From Delftia acidovorans (GTDB lineage Bacteria; Pseudomonadota; Gammaproteobacteria; Burkholderiales; Burkholderiaceae_C): 64,000 nucleotides of DNA. Location: NCBI GenBank assembly GCA_031286585.1, contig JAITUC010000024.1, forward strand, positions 496,001 to 560,000, written 5' to 3'. Position numbers and translations under genes: made by a program. How positions within the stretch are numbered: the stretch's first letter is position 1; each line of letters begins with the position of its first letter. The notes under the pieces are model-generated. The model was not told the DNA's origin, did no database searches, and worked only from the letters and a program-made list of their open reading frames with translations. Below, piece after piece: positions 21,255 through 29,398 of the stretch.

Positions 21255-23519
21255 CTATGCCGCCTCCAGCACCTCGACGCGGTTGCGGCCCTTGCGCTTG
21301 GCCGCATAGCAGGCCATGTCGGCCGAGCGCAGCGCGCTGCTGACCGTGTGCTGGCGGGCATCCAGCACCACCATGCCGACGCTCACGCCCATCAGGTAGC
21401 GCTGCCCCTCATGGGCGCCCTCCCAGTCCTGCACGGCCATGCACAGGCTTTGCGCCAGCAGCATGCCCTGCTCCGCCGAGGTGCCCGCCAGCAGCACGGC
21501 GAACTCATCACCGCCCAGGCGCGCCACCCAGCCCAGCGGCCGGACCACGCTGTCGATCAGCCGGGCCATGTGGCACAGCACCTCGTCGCCCGCCGCGTGG
21601 CCGCCCTGCTGGTTGACGTGGGCGAAGTGGTCCAGGTCCAGGAACAGGATCACGCCATGCTGCGGCAGGCCGACGGCCTCCCCCGCCTCGTCCTCCTCGA
21701 CCGTGGCGACGGCGGTGGTGTCGCTCCGCTGCATGGCGGATTCACCGTCCTGCAACGCCTCGGCCGGCAGGCGCTGGGCGGCACTGCACTCCTGCAGCCA
21801 TTCATGCAGGCGCACGGCAAAGGCCTCGCGGTTGGGCAGCAGGGTCAGCGGATCGTGCATGGCCTTCCAGCCCGGCTGCTCGCGCACCAGGCGCTGCATG
21901 GTCACGTCCTCGACCACCCAGACCAGGGTGGGGTCTGCCGGCACCACGGCGCGCGGCTCCAGGCCGCGCTGCAGGCGCTGCAGGCTCTGGCCGTGCAGGC
22001 GCACCCAGATGGGGCGGCCGTCCTTGCGCACAAAGCACTGCTCGCTGTCGAACTGGCCGTACATGTCCAGGTCCTTGCGCACGCGCTCCAGCAATTGGAT
22101 GTGCGCCGCGTCGGAGGCGCACAGCTGGCGTATCGCCTGCCCCTGCAGCTCGCGCGACGGGTAGCCGAGCATGCGCGCGGCCTGCAGGCCCACCAGCTCC
22201 AGATGCGCCGACCGCGTGACCACCAGGCCCACGGGCGCGTAGTCCATCAGCGTCTGCAGCTGCAGTTGCAGCCGGCCGACCTCCTGCGCCTGTTCCTGCC
22301 CCATCTGGCCCAGGCGATGCAGAGCCTGCCACAGTGTGGAGGCTTCGCCCCAGGCATGGGTCCAGGGCATGCGCCAGCCGCCTTCCTCGGCATGGCCCGG
22401 CTCGGGTTCGGGCGCGGGATCCGGTTCCTCGGCCATCAGCCTTCCCTGGCCCGCCAGCCATTGGCGTGCAGTGCGGTGCAGGGCCGCCATGGGTTCGGTG
22501 ACCAGGATCAGCAGCAGCACCAGCAGGCCAGCGACCCCGGCCACGGCGGCCAGCAGCCACCACAGCACGCGCGGCGCCAGGCTGGGCGCGATGGCTTCCT
22601 CGGGGGTGATCCTGACCACCAGCCACTGCGGCAGCGGCATGCCTGCCGTCGTCACCAGGTAGCCCGCGCGCCGCTGGGTGTCGGGGCCCACCTGCACTGC
22701 GCCGGCCGCGGGGTCCTGCAGCCAGTCCGCACCCAGGCCGGGCTCGGCCTCGGCGCGCGCCGACCAGCGCGAGGGGTCGGAGTGGGCCAGGATCTGCCCG
22801 TCGCGCTGCATGACCAGCAGGCGCCCGCCGGAGCGCGAGGGGTCGATGCTGGGCGGCAGCAGGGCCTGGGCGGACATGCGAACTCCGGCCGACAGCACGC
22901 CGCTGACCGTGCCGTCGCCGGTGCGCAGCGGCACGGCATACAGCAACTCCATCATTCCGGGATCGGCGCCCTTGCGGACCATGGTGGAGACCACGGGCCG
23001 GCCATCGGCCAGGCTGCGCCGCATCACGTCGCGCACGCCTTCGTCCAGATCGGCCAGGGGCTCGGAACGGCCGCCGCGCAGGCTGAGCTGAAGCTGTCCG
23101 CGCGCGTCGGCCAGCTGCAGGGTGTCGAACAGCCGCACCGAGGCGTCTCCGCGCAGCATCTCGCCCATCAGCCGGCTCGGGTCGCTGCCCTGGTCGGCCA
23201 TGCCCTGGGCCAGGACCCACAGCAGGCGCTGCTGCTGTTCCAGCCGCGCAGCCAGCATGCGCGCCACGGTATCGACCTCGTCGGCCTGCCGGGCCACGGC
23301 GCGCTCCAGCGTCTGCTGGCGCATGCTGTGCGCGACCCACCAGGCACTGCCAAGGCCCGCCAGCAGCACGGCGGCAGCGGCCAGCGCCAGCACCGTGCAG
23401 CGCATGGCACCCCAGCCCGTGGCCGCGCGCGGCCGCGAGGGTGAATCCGACAGCTGCGGAGCATCCTGGGATGCCAGCAGTGCCTGGAAAAAGGGAGATC
23501 GGCGGGCGTCCAGTGACAT
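21255..23519 (-). CDS. Membrane sensor diguanylate cyclase with PAS and GGDEF domains
   Basis: Predicted inner-membrane c-di-GMP synthase of 754 residues. A first membrane helix near 35-60, a periplasmic Cache-like sensor of about 250 residues and a second helix near 310-335 are followed by a PAS segment (TLMDYAPVGLVVTRSAHLELVG) and a GGDEF domain with the catalytic LGGDEFAVLL at 669-673. The position of the inhibitory RxxD reads RPLG, so product inhibition at the canonical site is probably lost. The GGDEF domain carries an insertion of about 40 acidic residues after NREAFAVRLHEWL, before FLDLDHFAHVN. I chose the ATG at 23519 (MSLDARRSPFF); the upstream extension has no family similarity. Convergent with the Crp-like gene, 16 bases apart. 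Confidence 0.88.
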   Translation of the reverse strand: MSLDARRSPFFQALLASQDAPQLSDSPSRPRAATGWGAMRCTVLALAAAAVLLAGLGSAWWVAHSMRQQTLERAVARQADEVDTVARMLAARLEQQQRLLWVLAQGMADQGSDPSRLMGEMLRGDASVRLFDTLQLADARGQLQLSLRGGRSEPLADLDEGVRDVMRRSLADGRPVVSTMVRKGADPGMMELLYAVPLRTGDGTVSGVLSAGVRMSAQALLPPSIDPSRSGGRLLVMQRDGQILAHSDPSRWSARAEAEPGLGADWLQDPAAGAVQVGPDTQRRAGYLVTTAGMPLPQWLVVRITPEEAIAPSLAPRVLWWLLAAVAGVAGLLVLLLILVTEPMAALHRTARQWLAGQGRLMAEEPDPAPEPEPGHAEEGGWRMPWTHAWGEASTLWQALHRLGQMGQEQAQEVGRLQLQLQTLMDYAPVGLVVTRSAHLELVGLQAARMLGYPSRELQGQAIRQLCASDAAHIQLLERVRKDLDMYGQFDSEQCFVRKDGRPIWVRLHGQSLQRLQRGLEPRAVVPADPTLVWVVEDVTMQRLVREQPGWKAMHDPLTLLPNREAFAVRLHEWLQECSAAQRLPAEALQDGESAMQRSDTTAVATVEEDEAGEAVGLPQHGVILFLDLDHFAHVNQQGGHAAGDEVLCHMARLIDSVVRPLGWVARLGGDEFAVLLAGTSAEQGMLLAQSLCMAVQDWEGAHEGQRYLMGVSVGMVVLDARQHTVSSALRSADMACYAAKRKGRNRVEVLEAA

Positions 23520-23639
23520 GACGCCATCAATATATGCAGGCCCGAAAGCCGTCCCACTGGGTGGAACCCGCGAACCAGTGGATACCCCGCCCCGCAAGGC
23601 CCGCCGCGTGCAGGCCGGCACCGGCCAGCGGCGTGGGAA

Positions 23640-24275
23640 TCAGCCTACGGCGAGCACTTCGAGGGCCGCCGGCTTGGGCAGATCGATGACATTGCCCCGG
23701 CCCGCGATGAGCCCGTGCTCACGCAATTGGCGCAGCACGCGCGAGAAGGTCTCGGGCGCAATGCCGAGCTGGGCGGCGATCAGCCGCTTGCGCAGGTGCA
23801 GCGTCACGCGCAGGCCGCCAGCCTCGTGCGGCATGGCATGGCGCAGCAGCCACTGGGCGCAGCGCGCCTCGGCGTCCTTGGACAGGCGGCTCACCGCCAG
23901 CTCGGTCTGCGCGCAGTAGGCCTGGGCCATGTCCTGGAGCAGCTGCTGTGCGGGCGAAGGCAGCTGCGAGACGGCCTGCAGGAAGTCGGCCTGGGGCAGT
24001 TGCTGCACGCGGACATCGCTGTCGGCCAGCATGTCCAGGCTGCTGCCGCGCCGCTGCAGCACAAAGGCAGCATCCAGCCAGGCCGGCCCCTCCACGACAC
24101 CGAGCTGGTGGCGCATCTGCCCACCCTGGCCTATGCCCAGGAGCACGCGACCGCGCTCCAGATACATCACCGTATCCGGCGACTGCCTACGCAGCCTGAG
24201 CCAGGTACCCGCGGCCAACACCTGGGCGGAACCCGGCGCGAAGGCGAAAGCTTGCAAGGAAGACAGGGCGAACAT
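23640..24275 (-). CDS. Crp/Fnr-family transcriptional regulator, divergent type
   Basis: Regulator of 211 residues. The N-terminal half (to about 110) is a diverged cyclic-nucleotide-binding barrel (LERGRVLLGIGQGGQMRHQLGVVEGPAWLDAAF). The C-terminal half has the winged helix, RKRLIAAQLGIAPETFSRVLRQLREHGLIAGRGNVIDL. It lacks Fnr-type cysteines at the N-terminus. A perfect 17-bp palindrome lies about 80 bases before the start and could be its own operator. Target genes cannot be told. Confidence 0.82.
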   Translation of the reverse strand: MFALSSLQAFAFAPGSAQVLAAGTWLRLRRQSPDTVMYLERGRVLLGIGQGGQMRHQLGVVEGPAWLDAAFVLQRRGSSLDMLADSDVRVQQLPQADFLQAVSQLPSPAQQLLQDMAQAYCAQTELAVSRLSKDAEARCAQWLLRHAMPHEAGGLRVTLHLRKRLIAAQLGIAPETFSRVLRQLREHGLIAGRGNVIDLPKPAALEVLAVG

Positions 24276-24355
24276 GCATGCAACTTTGCCGGCTTTGCTC
24301 CCGCCGCGTTTTGAGCCATGTCAATCCGCCGCCAGCACCCCGGTCCGCAGGCGGC

Positions 24356-24372
24356 ATACTTGTCACAAGTAT
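24356..24372. promoter_or_regulatory. Perfect 8-1-8 palindrome upstream of the Crp-like gene
   Basis: ATACTTGT-C-ACAAGTAT, with a nearby TATGTCACCAGTG. It differs from the canonical Crp (TGTGA-N6-TCACA) and Fnr (TTGAT-N4-ATCAA) boxes. Because it sits upstream of a Crp/Fnr gene, autoregulation is a reasonable guess. Confidence 0.5.
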
Positions 24373-24419
24373 GTCACCAGTGAAACACAATGTATCCAAC
24401 TGAAAAGTTGAGCCCATGA

Positions 24420-24776
24420 TCGATCCCCAGATACCACTTCAAGCCCTTCAATGACCACTACGGCTACTGGCGCGGCGACCAGATGATCCGCCTGGTGGCT
24501 CGGCTGGCCGTGGCGCACTGCGATGCGCGGCGCGACTTCGTGGGCCATGTGGGCGGCGACGACTTCATGCTGCTGATGCAAAGCGAGGACTGGCAGCAGC
24601 GCTGCGAGGACATCGTCGGCGCCTTCGCAGGCGATGCGCGCCGGCTGTTCGACGACCAGGCACGCAAGGCCGGAGGCATCTGGGCCGAGGACCGCCACGG
24701 CATCCGCCGGTTATTTGCCTGCACCACGCTGTCCATCGGCGTGGTGCACGGCACCGCGGCGGCCTGGCCCGCCTGA
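24420..24776 (+). pseudogene. Remnant of a GGDEF domain, truncated at both ends
   Basis: From base 24432 the frame reads YHFKPFNDHYGYWRGDQMIRL and continues through HVGGDDFMLLM to CTTLSIGVVHG, which is the C-terminal GGDEF domain of EAL-GGDEF-type proteins in other proteobacteria. The upstream part (EAL domain and GGDEF start) is missing: an in-frame TGA stands at 24417, directly before the homologous stretch. The end stops short of the usual C-terminus. The longest piece beginning with ATG is 24483-24776 (97 codons). I read it as a decayed fragment rather than a working gene. The signature is GGDDF, not GGDEF. Confidence 0.7.
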
Positions 24777-24783
24777 AACAGAA

Positions 24784-24813
24784 AGCCCGCAGGCTCTTGC
24801 GAGGCTGCGGGCT
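24784..24813 (-). terminator. Terminator after puuD
   Basis: On the minus strand AGCCCGCAG, a 12-base loop and CTGCGGGCT are followed by TTCTGTTTC, about 60 bases beyond the puuD stop. Confidence 0.6.
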
Positions 24814-24873
24814 GGTGGCTGGCCGCCAAACGCTGACAGCAAGCGCTGACAGCGTTTGGGCTCGGCCCAGCGA

Positions 24874-26223
24874 TCAGTTCACAGATGCACCAGACTCGTA
24901 CCAGCGCTTGACCATGCCGCGCTCGTCATCGTTCAGGGCACCCGGATTGCCAAAGGGCATCTTGCGCAGTTGCACCACCTGCTGGTAGATCTGCTGGGCG
25001 TGTGCCTTGACCTGCTCGGGCGAGTCCAGGCGCACATTCTTTTGCTGCAGGGCGGCACCGTGGCAGACCACGCAATGCTGCTGGAAGAAGGGCGCCATCT
25101 GGGCGTAGCCCACGGCACCGTCGGCGGCGGGAGCAGGAGCAGGAGCAGGAGCAGCGGTCGCAACGGGCGCAGCAGCTTCGGAGCCGGTTGCCGCCGTCGC
25201 GGCAGGCTCGGCGCCAGCAGGCGCCTGCACGGCGGCGGGAGCCGGTGCGGGGGCCGCGGCAGGCGCAGACACAGGGGCGGCGGCAGGCGCCGGTGCAGGC
25301 TTGAGCCAGACGGCCGTGCCGATCAGCACCAGCACGCCGACCAGGGCATAGGGCCAGGGATGGGCATTGCGGCCCAGCTTGAAGCCGTGGCGCATCACGA
25401 AGAACTGGCGGATGGCGGCGCCCGCGAACATCATCAGGATCAGCACCAGCCAGTTCAGCTCATGGCTGTAGAGCCAGCCGTAGTGATTGGACAGCATGGC
25501 GAACAGCACCGGCAGCGTGAAGTACGTGTTGTGCACGCTGCGCTGCTTGCCGCGCTTGCCGTGGATGGGGTCCACGGGCTGGCCTTCCTTCAGGGCCTTC
25601 ACCACCGTGCGCTGGCCGGGGATGATCCAGAAGAACACGTTGGCGCTCATCGAGGTCGCCAGCATGGCGCCCATCAGCAGGAAGGCGGCCTGGCCCGGGA
25701 AGATGTGGCACGCCAGGAAGGCCGCAATGCACACCAGCACCAGCACCATGGCGCCCACCGTGGCGTCGCCGTTCTTCTTCTGGCCGAAGACGCGGCAGAT
25801 GCCGTCGTACAGCAGCCAGAACACGACCAGGAAGGCCAGGGCCGAGGCAATGGCCGCCGCCGAGCCCATGGCGTTGGGGTCGGCCGGATTGACGAGGTAG
25901 ATCTTGGCGTTCCACAGATACGACACCGTCAGCAGCGCAAAGCCGCTGAGCCAGGTGGTGTAGCTTTCCCAGTAGAACCAGTGCAGGTGGTCCGGCAGCT
26001 TGGGCGGGGAGACATTGAACTTGACGGGGTGGTAGAACCCCCCGCCGTGCACGGCCCAAAGCTCGCCGCTGACGCCCTGCTTCTTGAGGTCGTCGTCGAC
26101 AGGCGGCGTCAGGCTGCTGTCGAGGAAGACGAAATAGAAGGAGGAACCGACCCAGGCGATGGCCGTGATGACGTGGAGCCACCGCAACAGCAGGTTGGCC
26201 CAGTCGAGAATGTAGCTTTCCAT
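24874..26223 (-). CDS. puuD: Urate hydroxylase PuuD (membrane urate oxidase with cytochrome c domain)
   Basis: Oxidises urate to 5-hydroxyisourate at the inner membrane and passes electrons to the respiratory chain instead of to oxygen directly. The 449-residue protein has a membrane part of about eight helices (residues 5-310, starting MESYILDWANLLLRWLHVITAIAWVGSSFYF), a Pro/Ala-rich linker of about 75 residues, and a C-terminal c-type cytochrome with haem motif CVVCH at 384-388 and a likely Met ligand in RKMPFG. The ATG at 26223 matches the family N-terminus. uraH, uraD and puuE complete the route to allantoate elsewhere in the window. A TGTATACA-type site (26358-26379) lies 135 bases upstream, shared with uraH, gntR-puuE and the permease. 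Confidence 0.93.
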   Translation of the reverse strand: MESYILDWANLLLRWLHVITAIAWVGSSFYFVFLDSSLTPPVDDDLKKQGVSGELWAVHGGGFYHPVKFNVSPPKLPDHLHWFYWESYTTWLSGFALLTVSYLWNAKIYLVNPADPNAMGSAAAIASALAFLVVFWLLYDGICRVFGQKKNGDATVGAMVLVLVCIAAFLACHIFPGQAAFLLMGAMLATSMSANVFFWIIPGQRTVVKALKEGQPVDPIHGKRGKQRSVHNTYFTLPVLFAMLSNHYGWLYSHELNWLVLILMMFAGAAIRQFFVMRHGFKLGRNAHPWPYALVGVLVLIGTAVWLKPAPAPAAAPVSAPAAAPAPAPAAVQAPAGAEPAATAATGSEAAAPVATAAPAPAPAPAADGAVGYAQMAPFFQQHCVVCHGAALQQKNVRLDSPEQVKAHAQQIYQQVVQLRKMPFGNPGALNDDERGMVKRWYESGASVN

Positions 26224-26357
26224 AGCTCTCAACCTTGGCAGCGTGGGGGCCGCCGGTGTTCAACCTGCTCACCACTGCGGGCGCTCTGAGCAGAAGAAAA
26301 AGGCCGCGCACCCGGTGATATACCGCCGGTGCACCGCTGCGACCATTTCGTAGACAC

Positions 26358-26379
26358 AAAGTGTATGCAATTTTTCGAT
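26358..26379. promoter_or_regulatory. Candidate purine-regulon operator upstream of puuD
   Basis: AAAGTGTATGCAATTTTTCG matches the sites at 30685, 42474 and 47472 at most positions (TGTAT-CA core plus the T run), with G for A in the second half of the core. It lies in the 185-base gap between puuD and xdhC, both on the minus strand, and would serve puuD. Confidence 0.5.
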
Positions 26380-26408
26380 AGCCAACCGGCTTGCGCGAAA
26401 TCAATTCA

Positions 26409-27293
26409 CTAGAGATTTCCCTGATTCTGCGCAGGTGCGGCGCTGCGCCGCTGCAGCAGCTGCGCCGCCACGGCCACGGCGATCACCTCGGGCTCCTTGC
26501 CCTTGATGCCGGGCACGCCGATGGGGCAGGTCACATGGTCCAGTTCCGCATCGCTGAAACCGCGCTCGCGCAGCCTTCGCCGGAAGGTGGCCCATTTGGT
26601 GGCACTGCCGATCAGGCCCACATAGGGCAGGTCGCCGTGCTGGCGCTGGCGGCTCAGGCATTGGGCGACCACCTCCAGGTCCTCGGCATGGCTGAAGCTC
26701 ATGATCAGCACCTGGGAGCCGGCGGGCAGGTCGGCCACGGCGGACTGCACGGGATCGGAGTATTCACATTGCACGAGCTCGTGCTCCTCCTCCGGGAAGA
26801 CCGAATCGCGGCTGTCCACCCACATCACGCGGTAGGGAAGATTGCACAGCAGGCGCACCAGCGCATGGCCGACGTGGCCTGCGCCGAACAGGGCCACGCA
26901 GTCGCGTGGCGGCTGCAGCCGCTCGCGCAGCATGTCCATGCGGCCCTGGGGCACCAGCACGAACCGCAGCATCACCACGCCGCCGCAGCACTGGCCCAGG
27001 CTGGGACCCAGCGGATAGCGGTGCTGGTGCCCGGCGAGGGCGGGGACGGCCTGCCCAGGCTGCCCGGGCAATCCGGCCTGACGCGCCGCGTCGCGCAGCA
27101 GGCTGCGGGCGCGGTCGATGGCGTCGAACTCCAGGTGGCCGCCGCCAATGGTGCCGGCCACGCGGTCGGCGAACACGGCCATCCAGGCGCCGCGCTCGCG
27201 CGGCACCGAGCCGCGCGACTCCATCACCTCGACCCAGCACAGCGGCCCCTGCGCAAGGCCCTGCTCGACTTTCTTGAACGTGTCACTCCACAT
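26409..27293 (-). CDS. xdhC: Xanthine dehydrogenase accessory protein XdhC
   Basis: Molybdenum-cofactor sulfuration and insertion chaperone for xanthine dehydrogenase. The 294-residue protein has the N-terminal XdhC/CoxI segment (WVEVMESRGSVPRERGAWMAVF, GTIGGGHLEFDAI, LGQCCGGVVML) and a C-terminal Rossmann fold (CVALFGAGHVGHALVRLL near 133). The expected partner genes xdhA and xdhB are not adjacent or anywhere in the window. puuD follows in the same direction, so the gene is placed at the junction of xanthine and urate oxidation. The start at 27293 is the first ATG and gives the usual family length. Confidence 0.92.
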   Translation of the reverse strand: MWSDTFKKVEQGLAQGPLCWVEVMESRGSVPRERGAWMAVFADRVAGTIGGGHLEFDAIDRARSLLRDAARQAGLPGQPGQAVPALAGHQHRYPLGPSLGQCCGGVVMLRFVLVPQGRMDMLRERLQPPRDCVALFGAGHVGHALVRLLCNLPYRVMWVDSRDSVFPEEEHELVQCEYSDPVQSAVADLPAGSQVLIMSFSHAEDLEVVAQCLSRQRQHGDLPYVGLIGSATKWATFRRRLRERGFSDAELDHVTCPIGVPGIKGKEPEVIAVAVAAQLLQRRSAAPAQNQGNL

Positions 27294-27423
27294 GGGCGCA
27301 CCTGACAGCCCGTCGTGGCGCCTGCGGGCTTCGTTGGAATTTGTTGCGGGATTTTCCGCTGCGGCACTTGAGTTTTGCGCTCCGACTGCCGGTGCCGCAG
27401 CGTTTCAGGATACGCTCGCAATC

Positions 27424-27912
27424 ATGCCCGATTCCCCCGATTCCTCTCAGCACAGTTCCGTGCAAAAGCCACGTTCCGGCCGTCCCTGGCTGTGGGCGGG
27501 GCTGATGGCTGCCATTGCCTCCCTGGTCACGGCCTGCAAGTCGCCGCCCGGCCCCGGCCCGCGCCCCGACGAAGCCACCTCCAGCGCACAGCTGCAGTAC
27601 CGCAAGGTGGCAGCCAACCATCTGTACACACGCAATGCCGAGCGCATCTACAAGGGCCAGCTGCCGCCCATGCTCTACGCGATCGGCGTGCTGCAGGTGC
27701 AGATCGACCGCAACGGCCAGGTCCAGCGCCTGCACTGGATGCGCGCGCCCAGCCATGCCCCCGAGGTGGTGAGCGAGATCGAGCGCCTGGTGCGTGCCGC
27801 CGCGCCCTTCCCCACCCCGGCCGGCGCCGCCCGCATCACGTATACCGATACCTGGCTCTGGGACAAGTCCGGCCGCTTCCAGCTCGACACGCTGACCGAA
27901 GGCCAGCTCTGA
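27424..27912 (+). CDS. Small lipoprotein with TonB C-terminal-like domain
   Basis: Exported protein of 162 residues. After a short polar leader, a hydrophobic segment (WLWAGLMAAIASLVTAC) ends in a lipobox-like cysteine, followed by a Pro-rich stretch. The C-terminal part (IGVLQVQIDRNGQVQRLHWMRAPSHAPEVVSEIERLVRAAAPFPTPAG) resembles the TonB C-terminal/TolA-like fold found in many periplasmic proteins of Burkholderiales. There is no sign of TonB's long Pro-rich spacer, so an energy-transducing role is not supported. I chose the ATG at 27424; the frame is open upstream but antisense to xdhC. Function unknown. Confidence 0.72.
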   Translation: MPDSPDSSQHSSVQKPRSGRPWLWAGLMAAIASLVTACKSPPGPGPRPDEATSSAQLQYRKVAANHLYTRNAERIYKGQLPPMLYAIGVLQVQIDRNGQVQRLHWMRAPSHAPEVVSEIERLVRAAAPFPTPAGAARITYTDTWLWDKSGRFQLDTLTEGQL

Positions 27913-27935
27913 GCTTCACGTCGATTCAGGCCGAT

Positions 27936-28325
27936 TCAGGGCTGCTCACGCGGCTGGCCGTCGGCAAAGCTCCTGGCGCTTCTGAGCAGGCAGGTCACGG
28001 CATAAAGCACCAGGTCATCCGGGGCGTCATCGTTCACGCGGTCGATGACCTCGATGGCATAGCACAGGTCCTGTGACAGCTTCGGCAGCACGCCTGCCGC
28101 GCGGTCCCCGGCCTGCAGGCTGGCCACTGCCTGGTCAGCGCTGGCGTGGTAGCCGCGCAGCAGATCACGCGCGGCACACACCATGGCCGAGCCGGCGCGT
28201 TCGGCATGCAGTTCCAGCACGCCCAGGGCCGCGCCCATGTGGCACAGCGCATCGACCGCCAGCACCTCCTGGTGCTGTGGTGAGGATCTGCTATGGCGGC
28301 GGCCGGATTGCTTGACTGACTTCAT
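27936..28325 (-). CDS. Hypothetical protein, divergent from the ribbon-helix-helix gene
   Basis: Not recognised. It is 129 residues, starting with a basic stretch (MKSVKQSGRRHSRSS), then predicted helices (EVLAVDALCHMGAALGVLELHAERAGSAMVCAARDLLRGY). There is no signal peptide or membrane segment. Its five-prime region is shared with the RHH gene at 28419, with three phased palindromes between them, so the RHH protein probably controls both. Length and helical make-up recall the small helical proteins often linked to DNA-binding antidote genes, but no toxin motif is visible. The frame extends 22 codons upstream, through the palindromes; the ATG at 28325 is preferred. Confidence 0.55.
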   Translation of the reverse strand: MKSVKQSGRRHSRSSPQHQEVLAVDALCHMGAALGVLELHAERAGSAMVCAARDLLRGYHASADQAVASLQAGDRAAGVLPKLSQDLCYAIEVIDRVNDDAPDDLVLYAVTCLLRSARSFADGQPREQP

Positions 28326-28339
28326 GGCACCCCTTGTGC

Positions 28340-28405
28340 GGGACCGTGCTGGTCCCGAAGCCACGATACCTTTCAGGTCCCTTGCAGTCAATACCTTTCC
28401 GGTCC
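28340..28405. promoter_or_regulatory. Three phased ACC-N5-GGT palindromes between divergent genes
   Basis: Centres carry ACCGTGCTGGT (28343-28353), ACCTTTCAGGT (28368-28378) and ACCTTTCCGGT (28393-28403), spaced exactly 25 bases. The second and third lie in 15-base direct repeats (ATACCTTTC-x-GGTCC) with one mismatch. The first is a longer inverted repeat, GGGACC-N5-GGTCCC. The array fills the gap between the divergent genes at 28325 and 28419 and ends 13 bases before the RHH start codon, a typical place for an autoregulatory operator. Confidence 0.65.
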
Positions 28406-28418
28406 ATGATTGCCGGCG

Positions 28419-28748
28419 ATGAAACAGACCGATCCTCAGTACAAGCTGCGCCTGCCGCAGGAACTCAAGGACCTCATCGAGGAGGCAGCCAAGCGCACCG
28501 GCCGTTCCATGAACGCCGAAGTCGTGGCCCGGCTGCAGACCACGTTCGAGGCCCCTGTGCTCGGCCGCATGTCGGCCGCGACGGACCCTTCGCTGGAATG
28601 CGAGGAGCCCGTGAGCATCTACGACATCAAGATGAGTGCCGATGCCGTGGAGCGCATCGAAAAGCGCCTGGAGCGCATAGAACAGGCCGTTCTCCCGCCG
28701 GCTGCGCCGGACAGCGGCAATGAAGGCGGCGTCGCTGGCGCCGACTGA
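28419..28748 (+). CDS. Arc/MetJ-type ribbon-helix-helix DNA-binding protein
   Basis: Probable transcriptional repressor of 109 residues. The N-terminal 45 residues form an Arc-like RHH fold: QYKLRLPQELKDLIEEAAKRTGRSMNAEVVARLQTTF, with the beta strand QYKLRLP that contacts DNA and the RSMNAEVV turn. The remainder includes a helical, heptad-like stretch (MSADAVERIEKRLERIEQAVL) suited to oligomerisation. The ATG at 28419 is chosen over one three codons upstream. Three phased palindromes lie directly ahead, in keeping with cooperative binding by an RHH oligomer. A bidirectional terminator follows 15 bases after the stop. Confidence 0.85.
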   Translation: MKQTDPQYKLRLPQELKDLIEEAAKRTGRSMNAEVVARLQTTFEAPVLGRMSAATDPSLECEEPVSIYDIKMSADAVERIEKRLERIEQAVLPPAAPDSGNEGGVAGAD

Positions 28749-28763
28749 GACGACCGCGCAAAG

Positions 28764-28790
28764 AAAAACCGGCCCGCAGGCCGGTTTCGT
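28764..28790. terminator. Bidirectional terminator between convergent genes
   Basis: A perfect nine-base stem (AAACCGGCC / GGCCGGTTT) with loop CGCA lies between the RHH gene (plus) and the SYLF lipoprotein gene (minus), with A and T runs on either side. Confidence 0.8.
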
Positions 28791-28813
28791 TCAAAGGCCC
28801 CTCAGGGCCGGGA

Positions 28814-29398
28814 TCACTCGACCACCTTGGTGATCTTCGAGCCCTGCAGCGACACGCCGGCTTCCAGGCCCGCATTGGTCAGCACATAGCTGGTCACAGG
28901 GCCCTGGGCGGTCGTGGTGTCCACGCTGCCATTGGCGCCCACCTTGCCTGCGGCCACCGTGGCATCGGCGCCCACGGACCAGCCATCGCTGGCCAGGAAC
29001 TTGTCCAGCGCTTCCTGGGTGTTGAACACATAGATCACAGCCTTGGACTGGCCACCGGCCTGCCAGCCCACCGAGGCGCCGGTGGTGCTGTAGTAGCCCT
29101 TGTTCTGGCCGCCGACGCGCAGCACGCCGCGGCCATGCTCGACCCCGATGACGAAGCTGCCGCCGATCACCGAGGGGAAGATCAGCACGCCCTTGGAGCG
29201 GGCCACCATTTCCTTGGAGCCGGGCGCTGTCTGGTACAGCCGCTCCAGAGCGGCGTTGGCACGCGCGTTGACGGTGGTGGCGTCGGCACGCGGCGCGGAC
29301 TGGGTTTCCGGCTTGGTGGTCGTGCAGCCGACCATGGCCATGCTGCCGGCCGCCAGTGCAGTGGCCATCACGACGGTACGCAAAGAAAAATCACGCAT
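28814..29398 (-). CDS. SYLF-domain (YSC84-related) lipoprotein
   Basis: Exported lipoprotein of 194 residues. The signal MRDFSLRTVVMATALAAGSMAMVGC ends in a lipobox. The mature part is a SYLF/Ysc84-type domain (ERLYQTAPGSKEMVARSKGVLIFPSVIGGSFVIGVEHGRGVL, then GASVGWQAGGQSKAVIYVF and the glycine-rich VGADATVAAGKVGANGSVDTT). SYLF domains bind lipids in eukaryotes; the role of bacterial members is unclear, and they are common in proteobacterial envelopes. The ATG at 29398 gives a clean signal peptide. Confidence 0.87.
   Translation of the reverse strand: MRDFSLRTVVMATALAAGSMAMVGCTTTKPETQSAPRADATTVNARANAALERLYQTAPGSKEMVARSKGVLIFPSVIGGSFVIGVEHGRGVLRVGGQNKGYYSTTGASVGWQAGGQSKAVIYVFNTQEALDKFLASDGWSVGADATVAAGKVGANGSVDTTTAQGPVTSYVLTNAGLEAGVSLQGSKITKVVE

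Noticed and set aside
25130-25310. Low-complexity Ala/Pro-coding stretch in puuD as a frameshift or repeat insertion
   Set aside because: The frame stays open into an intact cytochrome c domain, and variable linkers of this kind are expected between the two PuuD domains.
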